A stretch of 64,000 bases of DNA from Urechis unicinctus (taxonomy: Eukaryota; Annelida; Polychaeta; Xenopneusta; Urechidae): the NCBI GenBank assembly GCA_034190875.2, contig CM067344.1, positions 27,169,414 to 27,233,413 of the forward strand, written 5' to 3'. Below, in pieces: positions 49,560 to 63,331 of this stretch. The notes under the pieces were generated by a model. That model had not been told where the DNA came from and did no database searches. It saw nothing but the letters and a program-made list of their open reading frames with translations. Position 1 is the stretch's first letter. Each line of letters starts with the position of its first letter. The translations under genes were made by a program, and so were the position numbers.

Positions 49560-50720
49560 GTATGGCGAACCGTAGTTATGTCTCCGCTGGGCTAGGGTTG
49601 GGCTGCAAGCAAGAAGGGCCAACGGAACGAAATCACCCGCTCAACTAACCAGAACAACTTGTAGGCATTGATAAGTTATCCGACCAAAACTCCTTGTGGA
49701 TTCGGTGGTAGAACTCACTGTATCCGTTTGCATGTTGTAAGAGGCGACTAATAGGCGGCAAGCTATTGACCGTGGTTTTCGACTCGTGTCAGTGGGCAAT
49801 GGATTCCTGGAGGTTGAGTGGAGTCATCCGTGCAAGGGCTATACCTGCAACATTTTGGCCCGGATTTTACCAGCGCTGTCCAGTGAATCAGCTGACAGTA
49901 ACATGCACTAAGATAATCGTTAGCATTTAATCTTTTTCATTGTCATCCACATGTTATCCGTCTTTTTCCCCATTTATCTTAGGAGTCGGCTGCTTAATAA
50001 GGTAAAACTTATTTATTTGTCTGTGTATGCGCCATATAACACTTATGTGTTGATATGCCGTCAAACCCTATGCCCATTCACTCACCCACTCTACCAAAAT
50101 GCCTTCCCCGACTGTATGAAAAAGGAAAAGAACGTCTGAAGACCCAAACCATTCTGCCTCAGAGTGTGAACCCACCCTGTAGTACAAGCCTAGTTTGGCA
50201 AGCACTTCTCTGAGTTGACCTCTGACTGTAGCGTTGATACTCAAGTGTTTGAAAATCCCAGTGCAAGACCTAACTTATGATTTTCCGTTATGTCTGGCGC
50301 TTAGCCAACCCAAAATTTGTGGACCTACACATTCTCACCCAACTTACTTTGACATTGATCGTACTAAGTACTGGCACTTATCGATAGGCATTCAAGTACC
50401 AAGAATGGAATGAGCGTGGAGCGGGGTGGGGTGAGATACGTACGTAAGTTCTTGATTTCATATTCCCAATTAGGTCAGTATTTGTATCAGAAGCAGCCAT
50501 TCAATAGTTGTGCTACATTTTGTTTGTTGAAAAGTAAATATCGGTCCCAATTGGGTACAGGGTAGATTAGACCTATTGTATCCTCATGCATATTGTAAGA
50601 GGCGACTAATAGGGGCAACCTGTAGGCCGTTGGTTGCCACTCGTGTCGGTGGACAATGGTATCCAGGTGGTTGAGCAGAAAGGTACCTTCAACACATCAC
50701 TTAGACCCACTTCTGCCGAC
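49560..50720. repeat. Dispersed repeat M, upstream of copy 3
   Basis: The longest M copy; its parts match 5571-6309, 26050-26635 and 30690-30905. The GTAAGAGGCGACTAATAGG phrase occurs twice (near 49740 and 50595), so M is itself composite. Confidence 0.65.
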
Positions 50721-50899
50721 ACTAATCTCATAAAAGATAATATAAACAAATATTATCAGAATAAATTGTCATCTTCTTATCATATTTCTGTATGACAATT
50801 AGAAGATAAAACCTCGAATTGTTTTTTTACTCTTTGTTATCGATCGTCTTCATCGATTCTGTTTTTTTTGTTTCAGCAGCTATATGATGTTATCACACA

Positions 50900-52950
50900 A
50901 TGGGTTTAGTCAAATATTTTGATGAATGTTTTGGCTATGACCACGAGAGCTATACCGACGATGAGAGCTCTTTCTATGAATCTTATGTAAGTTCGCACAA
51001 AAAGCAAGAAAATAAATGTAATGTTACGTAAATATTTGTACCATTTATTTTCAGAACTCCAATGACGACCTTTACTATGATGATGGCATAATAGATTCAA
51101 CGCAGAACCAATCATCCCCAAATATCTCGGGTATTCATTATTAAAGGGTAGTTATACAAAAACGATTCAGTGTGCGTTTCCAGGATCAGTTTACACACCC
51201 CGAATATTTGACTCGATGTTACAGAGACACTTTCAAGCCTGCTTAAAGAACCAACCGTTCATTCGGTGCGCGTCATGTCAGCACAAGATGGGGACGTTAT
51301 CGTCAACGCTGGGACCCTGCTCGATATGTCAGCATGCATTGTGGGAAAGCACATCACTTGGCAACAGATAGAACTTCATCAACCGGCGCTTGATGTATAC
51401 CTGCTGGAAAAGGAACCTATTGCTTTGGTTTTTTTATTGCCATTAAAACACACCTCATGAAAGAAAAGACGCTTATCATATGTGAAATTACTTGCAGATC
51501 TGCTATTGGGCATTGAATCTCATGCAGTACGTGTTGAAGGTGTACAGCGCTGGAATGCTGGTTGTAAACGTGCCGGAGATGTGAAACAGATGTGTCAAGC
51601 TGGTGAGGCTTTGGTGGTTTGAACTAATGCGCGCAAATATAACTCGATCTACCATAACTTTTTCCAATAAAAAGACACACAAGTCTTAAAACGCCAATAA
51701 ACTGCAGCTTTTAAAATACTGACTATAGGGGAAACTTAAGTGCCCGTGCAAGAGAGATGTCATGCGACTGAGAGTATATCGGGGATTTTATTTATTTCAA
51801 AACAGGAGATCTGAAAGATAGCAAGTCCGAGCTGAGTCTGATGATAGGGGCGCCTGATCCTACATCCGCCATCTGTGCTGATGATGTGTCGACCAAATGG
51901 AAGGAGACACTTACTGCGGTCGAAGAATCTCTGAAGAAAGGCACCAGCTGAAATACCTGGGGCGCGCTTTTTTTGCGTCCATTTCAGCGTGCAACAAAAC
52001 GTTTCGCATCAACTATTTGATTTTGGAAAAATTATTTGCAAAGACGGCCCAGAAGAATGTTGGATGATGGATGGCCTTGGCTGCCTGGTTAATTGGCGTA
52101 TAATGGCAGTTACATAAAATAATAGTGTCTATTTCAACCCTCAGAATACACGTGGAATATGACGGCATGAGAAACGCGACTACGCACTTCATGAACATCT
52201 CCTGAAAGTCATTCCTTTCATCTCCAATGGGCAGAACACTGAGACAGCGTCGATGCTTAAGTGCATTACGGCAAGCGTCACCCAAAGTAGGCCTCTGAAT
52301 TATCTATAACACGTGTGAAGAATTTTTTTATCGTTGCATTTATTTAGTTTTCATTCATATGTTATTTTCATTGCTATATTTGAATGAACAATATATCGGC
52401 AATGAAATAACATGGACCCGCCCTGCTATCTACCTTGACCTTCTCTGATATCAACCGTAACCCATTCTGATATTCACCGTTACCCTAGCTGATATCTGCA
52501 GTAACCCATCCAAGTATCTGCCTTGACCCACCCTGACATTTGCCGTGACCCATTCTTATATCTACTGTGAACAACCGTAATATCCATCGTGACCCTAACT
52601 GATATCTACCGTTACCTAATCTGATATCAACTGTAACTCCCTCTGGTATCCACCATGACCATCGTAATATCTAGTGTGAACCAGCGTTATATCCGCCATG
52701 ACCAAACCTAATAAGCACCGTGACCTTATCTGATATCAACGTATTAAACATCTGAGGCACTTGATGCTTAATTAAAGTTTATAGCATTGTATTTTTAGCA
52801 GGGGAAGCTTTGTTTTTTTGTAAAGGCTGTTGAAATGATATCATTTGTATTCAAAATGACACGATATTCCAGGTGCTGGCTTGAGGATAGGCGACTTTTA
52901 TTTCTGTAGAAGCGGATGATCCCCACAGGCAGCAAAAGCATATATAATAG
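50900..52950 (+). pseudogene. ZSWIM-like: ZSWIM-like copy 3, deletion pseudogene
   Basis: Preceded by the shared 150-base 5' flank. Exons 1-3 are open and in phase: 50900-50986, 51055-51130 and 51225-51412, including TLLDMSACIV. The exon 3 donor is changed from GT to GA. Exon 4 (51498-51602) has lost 22 bases. Exons 5 and 6, with the SWIM finger, are deleted. Exon 7 (51806 to about 51961) and exon 8 (52145-52286) follow but are damaged. A second deletion runs from the intron 8 minisatellite into intron 10, leaving a faint exon 11 relic at about 52870-52950. No SWIM protein can be made from it. Confidence 0.85.
52418..52745 (+). repeat. Minisatellite in intron 8 (copy 3)
   Basis: Same ~25-bp degenerate repeat as in copies 1 and 2. 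Its 3' edge coincides with the deletion junction into intron 10 sequence. Confidence 0.75.
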
Positions 52951-54295
52951 TAACTCTAGTGGCATTGAACAATAAATATAAATATATTTGAGATCAGATT
53001 AGTTGTTTAAACATGAAGTTTTTGGTGTGATTGAATCATTTGTATGTTTTTCAGCCTTACAATATCTGAAAAGTTTATAACATTAAATAGTATGAATAGC
53101 AAAGAGTTATCGAAACCTCATATTTAGTGATATTATAATCATTGTAATACATGCATTATTTAGCAATATAGTTAATACGTTAGGGTTGCCAATTTTTTTT
53201 ATTTTAGACGTATATAACTAAAAGCCTTAATATCAATTTGTATGCCGTTGCTGCTGATACATAATAAAGTAGGTAATTTGGTTCATTCCACCTGCGCTTT
53301 CAACTAAAGTGTGACAGAAAGAGGTCAACCAGTTACAAGATAGACACCTTGAATGCATCATCCAGCACCCATGCTTTGGAAATAATGCTCTGATTGTATT
53401 TTCTTTTCAAATGTTCATTTGCTATTATCATGTGTTTAGCTATCCAATGATATGTTCCATTCGTGGGGAAATGATAATTTGACATGAAATTGTTATTATG
53501 GTCACCTACATTCTGTTAAGATCTAAGTAGAATATAACATATTAGGGCTGTAATCAATATAAAAAAATCTGTATGTCGTTATATTGGTCATTATTTTGAG
53601 CACATATGGCAACGTACCTTATAAATAATTTGATTGAAGCAAACATCTAACATAAACCTACGTCACTACAAGAAATAATTTGAAATAAAAAGTAACTGCA
53701 TACTATGGTTTTATACTTTTGCTACATGTATTTAGCCTTTTGGTATTGGGTAGCTCTGCAAAGCTGCAAACCTTGTCACCGGTTGAGAACACCAGGAATA
53801 ACATTGTATAACAATTTCACCATGTTTATTGATCAGTCTAGCACAGAGGCAGTTTGGCTGAAGATAACATTGGATGTGCAGAATGAGAATGCACCCATTT
53901 CTCACCTGTAGCCAGTTATATAGCACAACATAATGAACACAAAAATACTGTAAGATGCCTACAAGATCGGGTCTTCATTTCTTCAATATGACACTTGTCT
54001 TTGTGTAATGCAAGTTGGCACCCAAAAAGGGGAAAAACATCGTAGGCTTTCTTAGAGTGAGGCTTCGCAAATACATGCATAATCTGATATTATCACTCAG
54101 TAAGAGTAACTTCCGTTATTCCTAAGCATTAAAGAGTTTGGGATCAATTAGGTACCAACAAGCTCAAATTATGGTATTAGTTTGAAACTTTAAGATCATC
54201 TTGTTAAATGCTAGATTCTCTAGCATGTAGCATACTTCAATGAGTATAATGGTAGGAATACATTTCATAATTTTCTTCTCTTCACTCATTATTTT
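52951..54295. repeat. Array blocks R1 and R2 (unit 3)
   Basis: 53010-53345 matches 1160-1512; 53346-54295 matches 15640-16540 and 41405-42000. No gene. Confidence 0.7.
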
Positions 54296-54650
54296 AACTT
54301 AAGTTCGTAGCTGACTATCCTATCGCAGACGACTTAGTTAAGACGGCTAAGTTCGCAGTCGACTAAAGTATTTCACAAACGATTTCGGTAGTCGACTTAA
54401 CAAAGTAAGCTATCCTTAGCCAACTACGTGCGTTGCCAGGGGATTTCCCGAGAATTCCTCAATTTGTTATTATCTGCAAGCGGCACTGTGAGTTAATGGT
54501 GAAATTGTTACCTTCGATGAGTAATATTTTTCAGTTACCTGTGAGTAGCGTCTATGGTGTTCGTGAATCGTAATTTAGTCGAATAGTTGGCTAACCATAG
54601 TCGGCTAAGCATGATAGTCGACTAAGATATGCACGTGAAATAGGCCACAT
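54296..54650. mobile_element. Fold-back element R3, full copy (unit 3)
   Basis: Both arms with TAGTCGACTA-type words are present (left from about 54305, right ending about 54632). The best copy for defining the element ends. Confidence 0.55.
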
Positions 54651-55899
54651 ATTTATAAGCTCTTGTGGACAGCTCTATATTGCGAAAGTTTATCTGCCCA
54701 CATCCCCATATCATGTTTCTGTAGTCTCGCCCGTATTGTCACACTCTGCACTTCAAGCCTTCTTCTCCATTTTATTGTCACAAACTGAAAATGGATAAAC
54801 ACTGGGTTCGAATTGCCACGAAATTTCACAACGCTCTACCATTACGAAATTTAAAAAAACACCAATTTTTGATTCTAGCCAACAAGTGCGATATGAAGGA
54901 TATGCTTGTGGTTCTGGGGCCGTATCCATAAAGAAACTTGAGTTTGCAACGTATCTTAACCGTATCTAACAGAGCCTTAAATCTCATAGCGAGCTCAAGT
55001 CTGAGTTTGCTAGGTGGCTGACTAAAGTTTGCACGCTTAAACTTGAGAATGACGATCAAATTATAATATTTCACAGATATGAATATGTACATCTATTTTC
55101 TTAAAAAGAACCAAAACATAATGAGCCGTTCGTTATTTATGACACGCCCATTTTCATCGGGATATTTAAATCATTTACGCTTCAAGCTGTTTTCGTACAA
55201 ATGAAGCTGGGATTTCTTCACGAACGATGGGGTCGCTTTGGAACGGCTGTAGGTTCCAAGAAAGCGAGGCAGCTTGCAGTAGTCTAGATCCGAATTAGGA
55301 ATCATTTGCGGTTTTCCAAGTGAATAAAATATTCATGCACGATTGGTAATGTTACTGATAAATTTCTTGAACTGCTTTAATCAAATCAGCGGCGACAAGA
55401 ATCACATTTCGTATTATTGATTATAAGAAAAGCAGGTCCAAGCCTACAAGTCTATGAATCCACTTCTTGATAACATGGCAGATATTGAAAGTGCCCCCAA
55501 AGCACACAAACGACAAGGATTTTTGGGCGATAAACACTCCATTTTATGAGTCGAGGACAAAATCACGTCATAGACAAATGACGTACGCGTGACCCAGCCA
55601 GTCCTGAAAAAAACAATGGTTCGTCGTGCCGTTATGGTCATGTTCATAGATTTAACACGGCCACGGCAGGGAGTGCTGTGGAATATGTTATTAAAACTCG
55701 TGGCCAATGGCTAAACCGTTATATACTTGATTTCACATAATATTGATATCACAGAATATCACAAACAACTGTGTTCAAAGTTATTCCTTTTAATTTTGAC
55801 AAACGATAACGATGGTAGACTCCCGGGATGGGTTCTCTACTTGGAAAAGCGTAAGGGTGAGCCACCATGGGAAACTGATGAAACGATGAACACTTAATA
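54651..55899. repeat. Spacer and array blocks R4, R5 (unit 3)
   Basis: Homologous to 17150-17465, 43885-44520 and 1530-2100. No intact frame is shared by all copies. Confidence 0.6.
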
Positions 55900-56599
55900 A
55901 CAATTGTTTCTTTTTACATGTATGAAACAAACTGATCGCGATTATATATGTGTGAATTATAGCTATTAATTTTGTTTCAGCTGTTTCCTAGTCCTGAGCT
56001 GGTGGTCTCACCTGAGATCGCTAACAATTCGTTTTGGGGATACGCCTGAGTTCGCAATCACAGCTTAGCTCGCCGACTCAAGTTAAGACGACTCAAGTTC
56101 AGATTCATTCAATGATATTTCAGCGTTTAATCGGAAGATAACATGCCTCCCCTCTTTACCAATTGATATATACCCACACAGAGGTCCCTTGTTCCCAACA
56201 CTCGACATTAGTAACCTCGGCAACCTCAATTGTGTCCAGCTGTTGGCCTCAATTAGGCAACTCTCATTGGGGAGAATGGTAAACGGGCTTGGGCTTGAGG
56301 GGTAGGCAAACTTCAATTCCCTCCTAGTCGCATATGGGGGGGTGGGAAACCACTGCTTCCCGTTTGGCACATCTTCCTCTCCATGACGGCAGCCCAGCAC
56401 GCAGCAGCGGCAGCAACAGCAACAACGAGCTTTCCGTCCATGCATACCCACCCTTTTCTGATCAACACACTTTTAACTTCTACAAATTTATGTTACCAAC
56501 ATCGCTGTCTCTTTTGCTATTAACCCTTTCCGGGGGACTTCTCATTACTTATTGTATTTTCGAAATATATTTATATAAAGTATGAGTAAAAAATGAGTA
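55900..56599. repeat. Array block R6 (unit 3)
   Basis: Homologous to 44620-45560. The minus-strand 122-residue frame (56083-56451) starts with a run of cysteines derived from a CAG/CAA-rich stretch and diverges from the unit 2 copy. Confidence 0.55.
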
Positions 56600-58439
56600 G
56601 GTGCTACGTAATTGATTGTATAATGTTAAGATTAAAATTTTATTATGATTGTTGATGCAAATAAATCCCCTTGGTCGATCGAAGTTTATCATTTTAATGT
56701 GTTTATCTTATTTAAGTATACGCCCCAGAACTGCTACACCAGAACAGGTTGTAATAAGTGTCTTAGCTTGACTTAGTGATAAAGCTTTCATGTGGGTGTA
56801 TGGATTGGTCAGTCATTCCTCATTCTGTACATCAATGGGTCCCTTAATGGGTCCATTTATCGATGAGTCCCTTTTTCTCACTTTGGGTTGGTCTAGATAT
56901 GGGTCGTATTATTAAGCACCTACTGTTAAACTGACAATCTGAAGTTGTATATTGAAGACTTCTGTGTACTAAAACAGCATACTGATAATGGTATAGTCCA
57001 AGCGCCTGTGAAAACAATGCCACATCCGCAAACATTATGATCACGGTTAGTGTTGATATGACGTTACATAAGGGATTTTCCCTTGCTCGTTGTTGAGCTG
57101 CGCAAACGTCACTAGGACTTCCCCTTAACCACTTCCGCGCAGCAAATCTTTGCCCATCTATAGCTACCTCGCTAACGATGTGTGTATACTTCCACTTTGG
57201 TTGCAAAAATGTGGATGTCATCAAATCTTTACTCATTGAAGTTGTGGGCATCATTTGCGCACAAATTAGACCGACAAGCAGGAAGAGTATTTTCCGACTA
57301 CATAAATGGCGACTGCCGAAGTAAGGATCTATTTTATGAGACAACAGCGCCATGTCGAATGTGAGTCAGTGGCCAAGAGACCAATCACTCAGTTTGTTCC
57401 TGAAATTTCTTACCATGTCAACGACAATAGCAGGGTCTTCTTGTTGATCAACACAAGTCTTACAGGGGGATGTATCCGCTTTCACCTGATCTTGAAGAGC
57501 GAGCTTCGATGGACTTTGCAAAAAAACGAGAATGAATTTGAATAATAAACTATGCAGTAAAACACATGCAATTTTATTCCTTTACTTACTTACATTTTGA
57601 TGCATGACGACATCTATACGGATGGCGGTGTCCTGATGATTTATTTGTTGATATTGATGACTTAAATCTGATATGACTACTAAGTGGCTCAATCAGAGCA
57701 CGCGTGACCTGGGGGCACGCTATAGGGCACCTCATGGCCCAGGTAGTCTACATAATAAGCTTCCGTGTTCGCATTGGGGAAAAACTGTGGATATAGTAAA
57801 ACACAGTATCGAATTTGTGGTATCAAATGATGCCAACGTCTGAATTCTTTGACTTACATCAGTTCGCCTGTATTTGATGATTCTGTTGACAGGACCGCAC
57901 CTTACGAGAGGACGAGGGTGCTGAAGATGGTTAGTAGTGAATTTTCAGTGAGATTGTTCCAAGGCTCGGCATCAGATGAGGAGCAATCAGGTATCTTGGA
58001 TCGATAATGATGTACTTATCTTCGAAATCTTCCTGACAAAACCGAGCAGACTAGTCTCAATTAAGTCAGCCATTGTTGAATATGCTCACGTGTATTCCAT
58101 GGTTAGCCCTACAGGACGTCTATGTAGTCGCCCAAGGACGACTATATCCAATACAATGCAAAAATCCACAATCCAAATCAGATATCTTTAACGTGTAAAA
58201 TGTGTTATTTGTTTTCATCACATGTTTTGATGGTTATGAATAATTTGCACATATGATCACAAGTGGATTATTCGGGTGACATAGATTCCCAGTACGACTG
58301 CTGTCGTGGTGGAGTCATCGATGATCACATGTCGATATGTTCATTTAAAACTAGGCGGTAGGCACAAGCGAAGTCCGGACTATTTCAGTTCAAAAGCATG
58401 ATGCGCACCTAGTGAATGGAGAGCAAACAAATACCAAAT
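56600..58439. repeat. Array blocks R7 and R8 (unit 3)
   Basis: Homologous to 45560-47230 and 19960-21890. Holds the best preserved version of the small candidate exon listed next. Confidence 0.65.
57927..57990 (+). CDS. Possible small first exon in block R8
   Basis: ATG follows a conserved leader (CTTACGAGAGGACGAG) and reads 21 codons, MVSSEFSVRLFQGSASDEEQ and one more, to a GTATCT donor-like site. Units 1 and 2 keep the same start but carry early stops. An overlapping plus-strand frame (57976-58191) stays similar in unit 2 apart from one stop. A short gene or the 5' end of one is possible; no partner exons are recognised. Confidence 0.25.
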
Positions 58440-59920
58440 GTGATCTTGTATTTTGCTTTTGGCGCGGTCCCATATATTCGTTCAATGGCTCGTGATACAT
58501 GTTGTTTTCAAGATTCAAAATCCCACGGTCCCGTCAAAACACATTACCAATTCGCTCGGAAAACGAAGATTCAGGACGGTATATAAAAATATCCCCGTCC
58601 GACGAGGCTATTCCATAGCAAGGTGAACAAAGATAGATGTGGGTGGATTTTCTCTCTTTTGTACATTTGCGTGAGTCCCTTCTCGAGATAACAAAGTTGT
58701 TTCAACAAAATCTAAAACGAACTAGTGATGAACACGTGCGTCTTTTCACGATTCGAACCAAACACTTGACTTCGTCCACCAACACCAACGTCATAGGTTG
58801 AGGTCAAGGTCGCTCTGGCCAGCGGTCTCGAATGCGGCACGCTAGCTGCTGAAACAAGATGCTTGTATACTTGCGCAATTTTGTTCAATAGCGTCCAGCT
58901 ACGAAATCAATAGTCCATTTCAAAAAGTTTTTTTCACTCCTTTTGGATAGCGTAATTTTGACCAAAGCATTCCTTCAAACCGCGATTTTGAAAGAAAAAA
59001 TACCCTTCTGTGATGACCATGGTTTTAGAAAATATGATACTATGATGTTGTTGCTTATTCAAGTTTGTGGAAGGTTGAAGATAACACCAGAAGGAGAAAA
59101 GACAAAATAAAGATAAGGCCATGTGCTCAATGATGCTATCAGTACCACAGGCACTCGAGCCATAAGATCGCCCTCCTCTCTGGCTTATAATATATATAGT
59201 CCATTTATATTAGAGCCGGTTTCTGTAGCGTAGTTGTAAACTGAGTCGCCTTTCGACCCACAGGTTGTGTTAAAACCTAACTAGTTCACAGTGACTCGGA
59301 TGATATCGTTAAATGGCGATTCTGACCCAGTAGATCAATAGTACCGTGCAAGACCTTCTCCCCAGTGTCTTGGGTTTTGCAGCCCGGTCAGGGCAACGGG
59401 TTTGTGCCAAGAGGACTTTGGCCCTTAACTGCTTAAGGGCAGTTGTCCAAGCATCGCAATCATCCTCATACATCACCGCCGTGATATTACTTCGTTGTTG
59501 AAAGTGACGATAAACCCAACACCAATATTACCATTACCATTCAATTTATAATAAAAGCCAGAGAGAATGGGCGTTTTGTGACTCGAGTGCCTAATGCCGG
59601 TACGACTATCGTGGGAGTCTTATCCAGCAAATTGTTCAATACTTTCAAAACATACAGAGAAACAAATGGCTCGTCAAGTAAATTATCTAAATAGTACATT
59701 TTTGCATTGGATTTAATTGCGTCCTGATGGGACATACGCAGCCTAATCCACAACCTCTATTTGTCCAGAACAACCACCATCAGGCAAAACAATTGATTTC
59801 ACTGATCATAAGTTTTCAATGTTACTGCGCCAGCTCGTGAACACAAGATTCCATGGTGCAATCGTAAAAGCATTTCTCTGCTCAAAATGTAAACACCAAC
59901 AGTCTTCATCGCCGTTGAAA
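58440..59920. repeat. Array block R9, truncated (unit 3)
   Basis: Homology to the other R9 copies ends at about 59920, just before a poly-T tract. This is the right boundary of the duplicated array in the window. Confidence 0.7.
59290..59545 (+). mobile_element. tRNA-derived SINE, copy 3
   Basis: Core partly decayed (GACCCAGTAGATCAATAGTA, 59325-59344) with a full tail. Confidence 0.6.
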
Positions 59921-59939
59921 GACATATTGTTTTAGCCAG

Positions 59940-60689
59940 AATTTTTTTTTTTTTTTTTTTTTTTTTCCAGTCAAGGTTTTTCGGGCTTTTCTCCGGAACG
60001 GCTAAACATATCAACATGAAATTTTGGGGAATGATAGATCAAGTTGGTACACAAATGGTGATCCAGTTTGACGCGCATGCGCAGTGTTGGAGGCTTATGG
60101 GATCGGTTTTTCGTCGATTTTTTTCCCCATTTTCTGTAACTATCTCCTCCATAACTACTGCAGTTACGAACATATGAATTATATGGTTGTAACAAGCAAT
60201 TATCGTAGCATGGAATAGGCGAAAAAAATACTTGTTTTCACCTTTTGTACTTTGTATAATGACATGTATTTTAGAGCACCTATCGCGATTTTTGCTACGA
60301 CTTCTCTCCGCGCTGATATCTCTGAAACGGCTGTATTTACGGACATGAAATGTTGTCAGTAATTAGAACTGGGCCTCGTGATAATGACTGTAACAGTATT
60401 TTAAGCATTCACAGTAAAAGAAAACAGTAAAAAGGACGTTTAGTTTGAATGTTTACTACTGCAGCAGCTTAGCAGCAGGCTATGTGCAGTTCGTGTTTAA
60501 GTAGGCCAAACCTTACGTAATCGACCAGAGCCATTCATCGCTTACCTTGGCTGGCTTTAAGGGGTCATGTCAAAACAGGCCAAACCTTACGTAATCAATC
60601 AGCGGCATTCATCGCTTTCGCGGTGTATTGACTTGGTTTAGGGGTCATGTCAAAACATCTAAGCGGCAGCAGCTTGTGATCTTATAATA
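59940..60689. other. Poly-T tract and non-coding sequence
   Basis: A T run of about 26 bases at 59942-59967 marks the array boundary. A short phrase, GGCCAAACCTTACGTAATC, occurs twice (about 60505 and 60580). No gene. Confidence 0.45.
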
Positions 60690-61415
<726 letters not shown>

Positions 61416-61439
61416 GAGCCGCTATCTATAAATAGCATA

Positions 61440-61475
61440 TATATGTGTATATTTATGTGTGTATATATACGTGTA

Positions 61476-61507
<32 letters not shown>

Positions 61508-61508
61508 G

Positions 61509-61556
<48 letters not shown>

Positions 61557-61740
61557 CTCTCTATATCTATCTCTATCTCTCTCTCTCTGTATGTATATAG
61601 ATCTATCTCTCTATATATATCTCTATATAGATCTCATACCTCCCTCTATATCTCTCATATAAAATATATAAATATACATATATATAAACATAAAAATATG
61701 TCTATATATATATATATATCTTATCTATCTTTATCATCAT
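61440..61740. repeat. AT/CT-rich microsatellite
   Basis: Alternating TA tracts with TCTCTA variants; no coding value. Confidence 0.9.
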
Positions 61741-61741
61741 G

Positions 61742-62036
61742 TTAGGACTGACATCTCTTAAAACACGGCGTCTCCGTGGGGACCTTGTAAACAATAAAAT
61801 AGATAATATAAGTGATGATTTGTTTGTCACCGTCACAGTGCTGAAAACTCAAGACTTCGGGGATACTTGTACCCCTTGAAAAACCCATGGCTATGATAGA
61901 ATCAAGAAGGAATAGCTTTTCCAATCACGTAGTGACTACGTGGAATAGTTTATCAGCCAAGATGATTTAAACCAGTTCACTTAATTCTTTAAAAAACCAA
62001 CTCGATATATATTTCAAGGACAAAGGTTTCAAGTAA
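61742..62036 (+). mobile_element. LINE (non-LTR retrotransposon) ORF2 C-terminal relic
   Basis: Reads LGLTSLKTRRLRGDLV, then after stops and frame changes SFSNHVVTTWNSL and SSLNSLKNQLDIYFKD. This order is the standard C-terminus of Jockey/CR1-like reverse transcriptases. The rest of the element is absent (5' truncated), and the 3' untranslated part probably extends to about 62170. Confidence 0.75.
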
Positions 62037-63239
62037 TGTTTTAACTCGACCTAATTGGTAGTCAGTTGTTGTAGGCTATTGGTAGAGCACCTATTGACCT
62101 AACGGTTTTTTAGCCCTGGTAACCCATCACCAGGTGGCCACCATTGTAAATGATTGTAAATCATTGATCCTTGCTAATGTACCAAACAAGAATTCAATGA
62201 ATTTGACGACGAGCTTAAACAAAATTACGATAAGATCATCACATTCAAAGTAAGTTTTACAACTGCTATGATGACAAAACCTTCCATGACAACTAGCCGA
62301 ATCATAGCGCGGCTCAGGGTGCATCGCCATCACGACAATCATTACCGATTACGCAATAATGAACTAAATCCAGTGACTGTCTATACTGAAAACAATAGGG
62401 CGCAAAAACTGACCGCGGATTGCAAGAAACCAAGATGAATTTACATGTGCTATATGTATTCACATAATTCGGAAATAATAGATAAAGCCACACGACTTAT
62501 ACATTGTAAACTTGATGCATGAACTCACTAGTCGAAGTCACTAGACATTTGCATATTCTGGTAAACAAAGTTTGGAGGCTGTTTTCTATAGCGTTAATTA
62601 ACTAATGATTTTCAGAATGACAGGAAAAGATTACACCTAAACTCTTCAGATAACCACAATCATTGCGATGCCCCTACTTCCGGAAAGGAGTTTTCATACT
62701 ACATATTTAGGGAATCGTCTGAATCCATGTTAATCCACGAGCGCACCTAGCCTCGTCTTATGAGGCAAAGTAGAATAAGCTGTAATTATTAGATATGATG
62801 CAATGACTTTCAATTGCTTGGGTAAGGGAGACGTACGTGCGAATAATGAGTGAGTAAATACATGAAATCAAACCTACATAGCCATATTTCCCCAAAGTAC
62901 TCTTATTCGATCCCCACTCACCCAAGCGCGCGATGTGGTTGTACAAGTTAAAATAAGTCAATAGATTTACAGACATGTGTGTGAGTGACACGTGTGAGTT
63001 AACACATACATCAATTTCTCAATGTTTATTGAGCAAGACACGTCGGAGAAGAGTGAGTAGATAGGACACATGTCTCATTTAAGGTTTAAACCCGCGTTGA
63101 CATGAAACGAGTTAAACCCATCGGACGTCGCTTGGTACCCTGGTTTATTCAAAAACTGAGTCGGTTAAGGTGTTAACGTCGCCTCGCACATCAAACGCTG
63201 AGCTTTGGCGAGTTGTTCTGACCCGCCAGTGTCATGCCG
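62037..63239. other. Intergenic, no gene
   Basis: Only the LINE 3' tail is recognised at the start (CACCAGGTGGCC near 62130). The rest is unremarkable; CpG content rises after about 63090. Confidence 0.45.
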
Positions 63240-63331
63240 TGACGTCAACGCGTTGAGGTGCGAAGCGAGTGAGTAGAGATAAAGGCTTAATGCTTCCAAA
63301 TCTGCTCACATGACGAACTCGAGCTGTTCCA

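Noticed and set aside
56083..56451. Cys-rich 122-residue frame, considered as a THAP-like zinc finger
   Set aside because: The Cys run derives from a simple CAG/CAA-rich stretch and the frame is not preserved in unit 2.
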